Position numbers and translations under genes: made by a program. The notes below the pieces were generated by a model. That model was not told the origin of the DNA. It worked only from the letters and a program-made list of their open reading frames with translations, and searched no databases. From Lentzea albida (GTDB lineage: Bacteria; Actinomycetota; Actinomycetes; Mycobacteriales; Pseudonocardiaceae), in the NCBI RefSeq assembly GCF_900111005.1, contig NZ_FOFV01000017.1, positions 147,012-211,011 on the forward strand: a stretch of 64,000 bases of DNA, written 5' to 3'. This document shows, piece by piece, positions 61,714 through 64,000 of the stretch (position 1 is its first letter; each line of letters opens with the position of its first letter).

Positions 61714-62796
61714 TCAGAAGGCGTACCGGACGCGCAGGTACGGCGCGTGCGCCTGCACGAGCGCCAGGAACGAGTCGAGGAGCTCCCGCTTGAGCCCGCG
61801 CCGGTAGCGGACGTTGACCCCACCGCCCTCGCTGCGCTTGACCTCCTGCAGTTCGGGACGCCACAGCAGGTCCTCGGCGCGCGGGTGCCAGCGCAGGTTC
61901 ACCTCGTGCAGCGGCTGGTTGTGGGTGAGCATGATGACCTCGGCGGCCAGCTGCTCGCGGGTGGCCGCCGACGTGGCGTCCCCGAGCGACTCGAACAGCT
62001 GCCGCCAGTCCTCGAGCCAGCCGTCGTGCACGACCACGGGGCTGAGGTTCACGTGCACCTCGTAGCCCGCCTCGCGGAAGTCGTCGAGCGCGGCGAGGCG
62101 CTCCGCGACCGGGGTGGTGCGGATGTCGAGCAGTTTCGCGGTGCGTTCGGGCATCAGCGAGAACCGGACGCGGGTGCGCCCGCGCGGATCCCACTCCAGC
62201 AGGTCGCGGTTGACGTACTTGGTCGCGAAGGAGGCCTTCGCGCTCGGCAGACCGCGGAACAGCTCCACCAGGTCCCGCACGTTGTCGCTGACCAGCGCGT
62301 CCGCCGAGCAGTCCGAGTTCTCCCCGATGTCGTACACCCACGCCCGGTCGTCGATCTGCCCCGGCTCGGCCATCGGCCCCTGCCGGGCGACGTGGCGGCT
62401 CAGGTAGCCGGTGATCTGGTCGATGTTCGCGAACACCGTGATCGGGTTCGAGTAGCCCTTGCGCCTCGGCACGTAGCAATAGGCGCAGGCCATCGCGCAC
62501 CCGTTGGCCGTGGACGGCGCGATGAAGTGCGCCGAGCGCCCGTTGGGCCGCGCGCTGAGGGACTTCTTCACCCCGAGCACCAGCGCCTCGCGCTTGATCC
62601 GGACCCAGCGGCGGGCGTTGGCCTCGTCGCCGTGCAGCTCGGGGATGCGCCAGTGGCTGTCGACCTCGACCCGCTCCGCGTCGGGGAACCTGTCCAGCAC
62701 CTCACGGCCGCGCGGCAGCAGCGCGGCGGCGGGCTCGACGTAGATGCGGGTCGGACTCAACAAGGGGGTCGACGTGCTCACCCTTGCAGTGTCCAC
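61714..62796 (-). CDS. Spore photoproduct lyase-like radical SAM protein
   Basis: 360 residues. The radical-SAM cysteines are in NGCAMACAYCYVPRRKG (CxxxCxxC, near residue 100). AHFIAPSTANGC and VYDIGENSDCSADALV match spore photoproduct lyase family proteins, which in Bacillus repair the thymine dimer of spores by radical chemistry. The bacterium is probably not an endospore former, so the role may be DNA repair or another reaction. GTG at 62796 gives the longest frame; GTG at 62781 is possible. Confidence 0.85.
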   Translation of the reverse strand: MDTARVSTSTPLLSPTRIYVEPAAALLPRGREVLDRFPDAERVEVDSHWRIPELHGDEANARRWVRIKREALVLGVKKSLSARPNGRSAHFIAPSTANGCAMACAYCYVPRRKGYSNPITVFANIDQITGYLSRHVARQGPMAEPGQIDDRAWVYDIGENSDCSADALVSDNVRDLVELFRGLPSAKASFATKYVNRDLLEWDPRGRTRVRFSLMPERTAKLLDIRTTPVAERLAALDDFREAGYEVHVNLSPVVVHDGWLEDWRQLFESLGDATSAATREQLAAEVIMLTHNQPLHEVNLRWHPRAEDLLWRPELQEVKRSEGGGVNVRYRRGLKRELLDSFLALVQAHAPYLRVRYAF

Positions 62797-62915
62797 ACGA
62801 CACCGACAAGAACGCGGCCGCCGGCCACAGCGGTGTCGTACGCCACGCGGGTGCCGATGATTTCTGCGCGCCGCGCCGGTCCATCCCCCGGACCGGCTGA
62901 CGGAAGGATGACGCC

Positions 62916-63479
62916 ATGCGGAAACTGATCTACGGCATGAACCTGAGCCTGGACGGCTACGTCGCCGCGGCGGGCGGTGACCTCGGCTGGAGCGAGCCGA
63001 GCGACGAGCTGTTCGAGTGGTGGCTCGAACAGGAGAAGGCGATCGAGCTGTTCCTGTACGGGCGCGGGCTGTGGGAGACGATGAGCTCCCACTGGCCGAC
63101 CGGCGACCAGCAGCCGGGCGCCACCCCGGCGGAGGTCGAGTTCGCCCGGAACTGGCGGGACACGCCGAAGGTGGTGTTCACGTCCGCGGCGATCGACGAG
63201 TCCCGCTGGAACACCCGCGTGGTGACCGGCGACGCGATCGCCGAGATCACCCGGCTCAAGGCCGGGGAGGGCGGCCCGATGAGGGTCGGCGGCGCGAGGC
63301 TGGGCGGGGCGGCGGTGCGGGCCGGGCTGGTCGACGAGTTCGAGGTCGTCACGCACCCGGTCCTGGTGGGCGGGGGCGCGCCTTTCCACACCGCGCTGGA
63401 CGCGTGGGTGGGGCTGAGCCTGGTGGAGACCCGGACGTTCCCCGGTGGGGTGGTGCTGACCAGGTATCGGAGGCGGTGA
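62916..63479 (+). CDS. Dihydrofolate reductase/RibD C-terminal family protein
   Basis: 187 residues. MRKLIYGMNLSLDGYVA opens the DHFR-like fold, GRGLWETM follows, and the NADPH-binding end reads GGARLGGAAVRAGLVDEF. Actinobacteria have many such reductases of unknown substrate. GGAAGGATG lies upstream of ATG 62916. Confidence 0.85.
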   Translation: MRKLIYGMNLSLDGYVAAAGGDLGWSEPSDELFEWWLEQEKAIELFLYGRGLWETMSSHWPTGDQQPGATPAEVEFARNWRDTPKVVFTSAAIDESRWNTRVVTGDAIAEITRLKAGEGGPMRVGGARLGGAAVRAGLVDEFEVVTHPVLVGGGAPFHTALDAWVGLSLVETRTFPGGVVLTRYRRR

Positions 63480-63615
63480 GGCGGCTCAGGCAGGGCGGTC
63501 GGGCGGACCGGGCCAGGCGGTCAGCCGTCCGGCCCGCCGTGCACGCGCTGCGCGACCCCCGGCGCCTCCGCACCCACTCAGGATTCGCTGTGGACACAGC
63601 ACCCGCCCGCCGGGA

Positions 63616-64000
63616 CTAGTTGTGATGTCCAGGGAGGTTGGTCAGCCGGGTGATGGGTGGCTGGCCTCCGAGGGCGGAGTGGGCTCGGTGGTGATTGTAG
63701 AAATGCAGCCAGCCGGGCAGGGCTGCTCGGCGCTGGGTTTCTGAGGGGTAGTGGCGGGCGTAGGCCCAGCCGTCGGCCAGGGTGCGGTGGAAGCGTTCGA
63801 TCTTGCCATTGGTCTGCGGACGGTAGGGCCGGGTCCGTTTGTGCCGGACGCCGAGCTCGGCGCAGGCGTCGCGCCAGGCATGCGAGCGGTAGCAGGATCC
63901 GTTGTCGGACAACACTCTTTCGACCATGACATCGCGGTCGGCGAACCAGGCGATCGCTCGTTGCAGGACACCGATGGCGGTGGCGGCGGTCTCGTCGGCA
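63616..64000 (-). mobile_element. IS481-type transposase, 3' part (cut by window edge)
   Basis: Minus-strand frame open to the window end. VLSDNGSCYRSHAWRDAC carries the second catalytic Asp and PQTNGKIERFHRTLADGWAY the Glu of the DDE integrase fold; the first Asp lies outside the window. FYNHHRAHSALGGQPPITRL is the usual IS481 C terminus. The stop codon at 63616 lies very near the element end. Terminal repeats cannot be confirmed with only one end visible. Confidence 0.88.

Overview
The window is uniformly GC-rich, with third codon positions almost all G or C. GTGA and ATGA stop/start overlaps are common, and the regulator repertoire (AfsR/SARP, STAND-type HTH, HxlR, anti-sigma kinase plus STAS) is actinobacterial. 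The gene content suggests a filamentous member of the Pseudonocardiales (Lentzea, Saccharothrix or Actinosynnema type). That placement is inference, since no rRNA or tRNA gene is visible here.

Layout. Positions 1-3574 hold the end of a carotenoid operon: a partial FAD oxidoreductase, a CruF-like protein, a CruG-like glycosyltransferase and a CrtI-type desaturase. Positions 3536-14612 are mixed housekeeping and accessory genes: CDP-alcohol phosphotransferase, YihY/BrkB membrane protein, an uncharacterised coupled pair, a STAS/RsbW-like pair, an M15-like exported protein, a TetR-HxlR pair, an epoxide-hydrolase-like enzyme, a divergent EamA/LysR pair, and a small exported peptide divergent from an XRE-STAND regulator.

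Positions 14624-47139 are a nonribosomal peptide (NRPS) gene cluster. A leftward operon (mutS, mutE, an AsnRS/AspRS-like synthetase without anticodon-binding domain, an FMN glutamate-synthase-like enzyme) should make 3-methylaspartate from glutamate and perhaps amidate it to 3-methylasparagine. An NTF2-like gene and a 943-residue AfsR/SARP regulator follow. Next comes a second leftward operon (SyrP/TauD-type hydroxylase, stand-alone A-PCP with a Gln/Glu-like code, type II thioesterase). The rightward operon contains A-PCP-C-A-PCP, C-A-PCP-C, MbtH, a free PCP, a thioesterase, a P450, an MFS exporter and C-PCP-C-A-PCP-C-A-PCP-TE. Two acceptor positions have no A domain of their own (the split C plus free PCP, and the C-PCP at the start of the last synthetase), so loading in trans is expected. 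The final A domain has a serine-type code.

The clearest regulatory signal is a shared promoter layout at the three biosynthetic promoters (mutS, hydroxylase, first NRPS). Each has three CTGCC-like direct repeats spaced 11-12 bp, then exactly 22 bp, then a CCTA-type -10 box. This is a good candidate operator for the SARP regulator encoded between them.

Positions 47136-64000 are again mixed: a SNF2 helicase sharing its stop codon bases with the last NRPS, a probable pseudogene with two in-frame amber codons, a MarR regulator with a 14-bp palindrome, a TetR-controlled P450/ferredoxin/reductase set, two secreted proteins, an SRPBCC protein, RecQ, two SDRs, an MFS permease, a spore-photoproduct-lyase-like radical SAM protein, a RibD/DHFR-like reductase, and the 3' part of an IS481-type transposase cut by the window edge.
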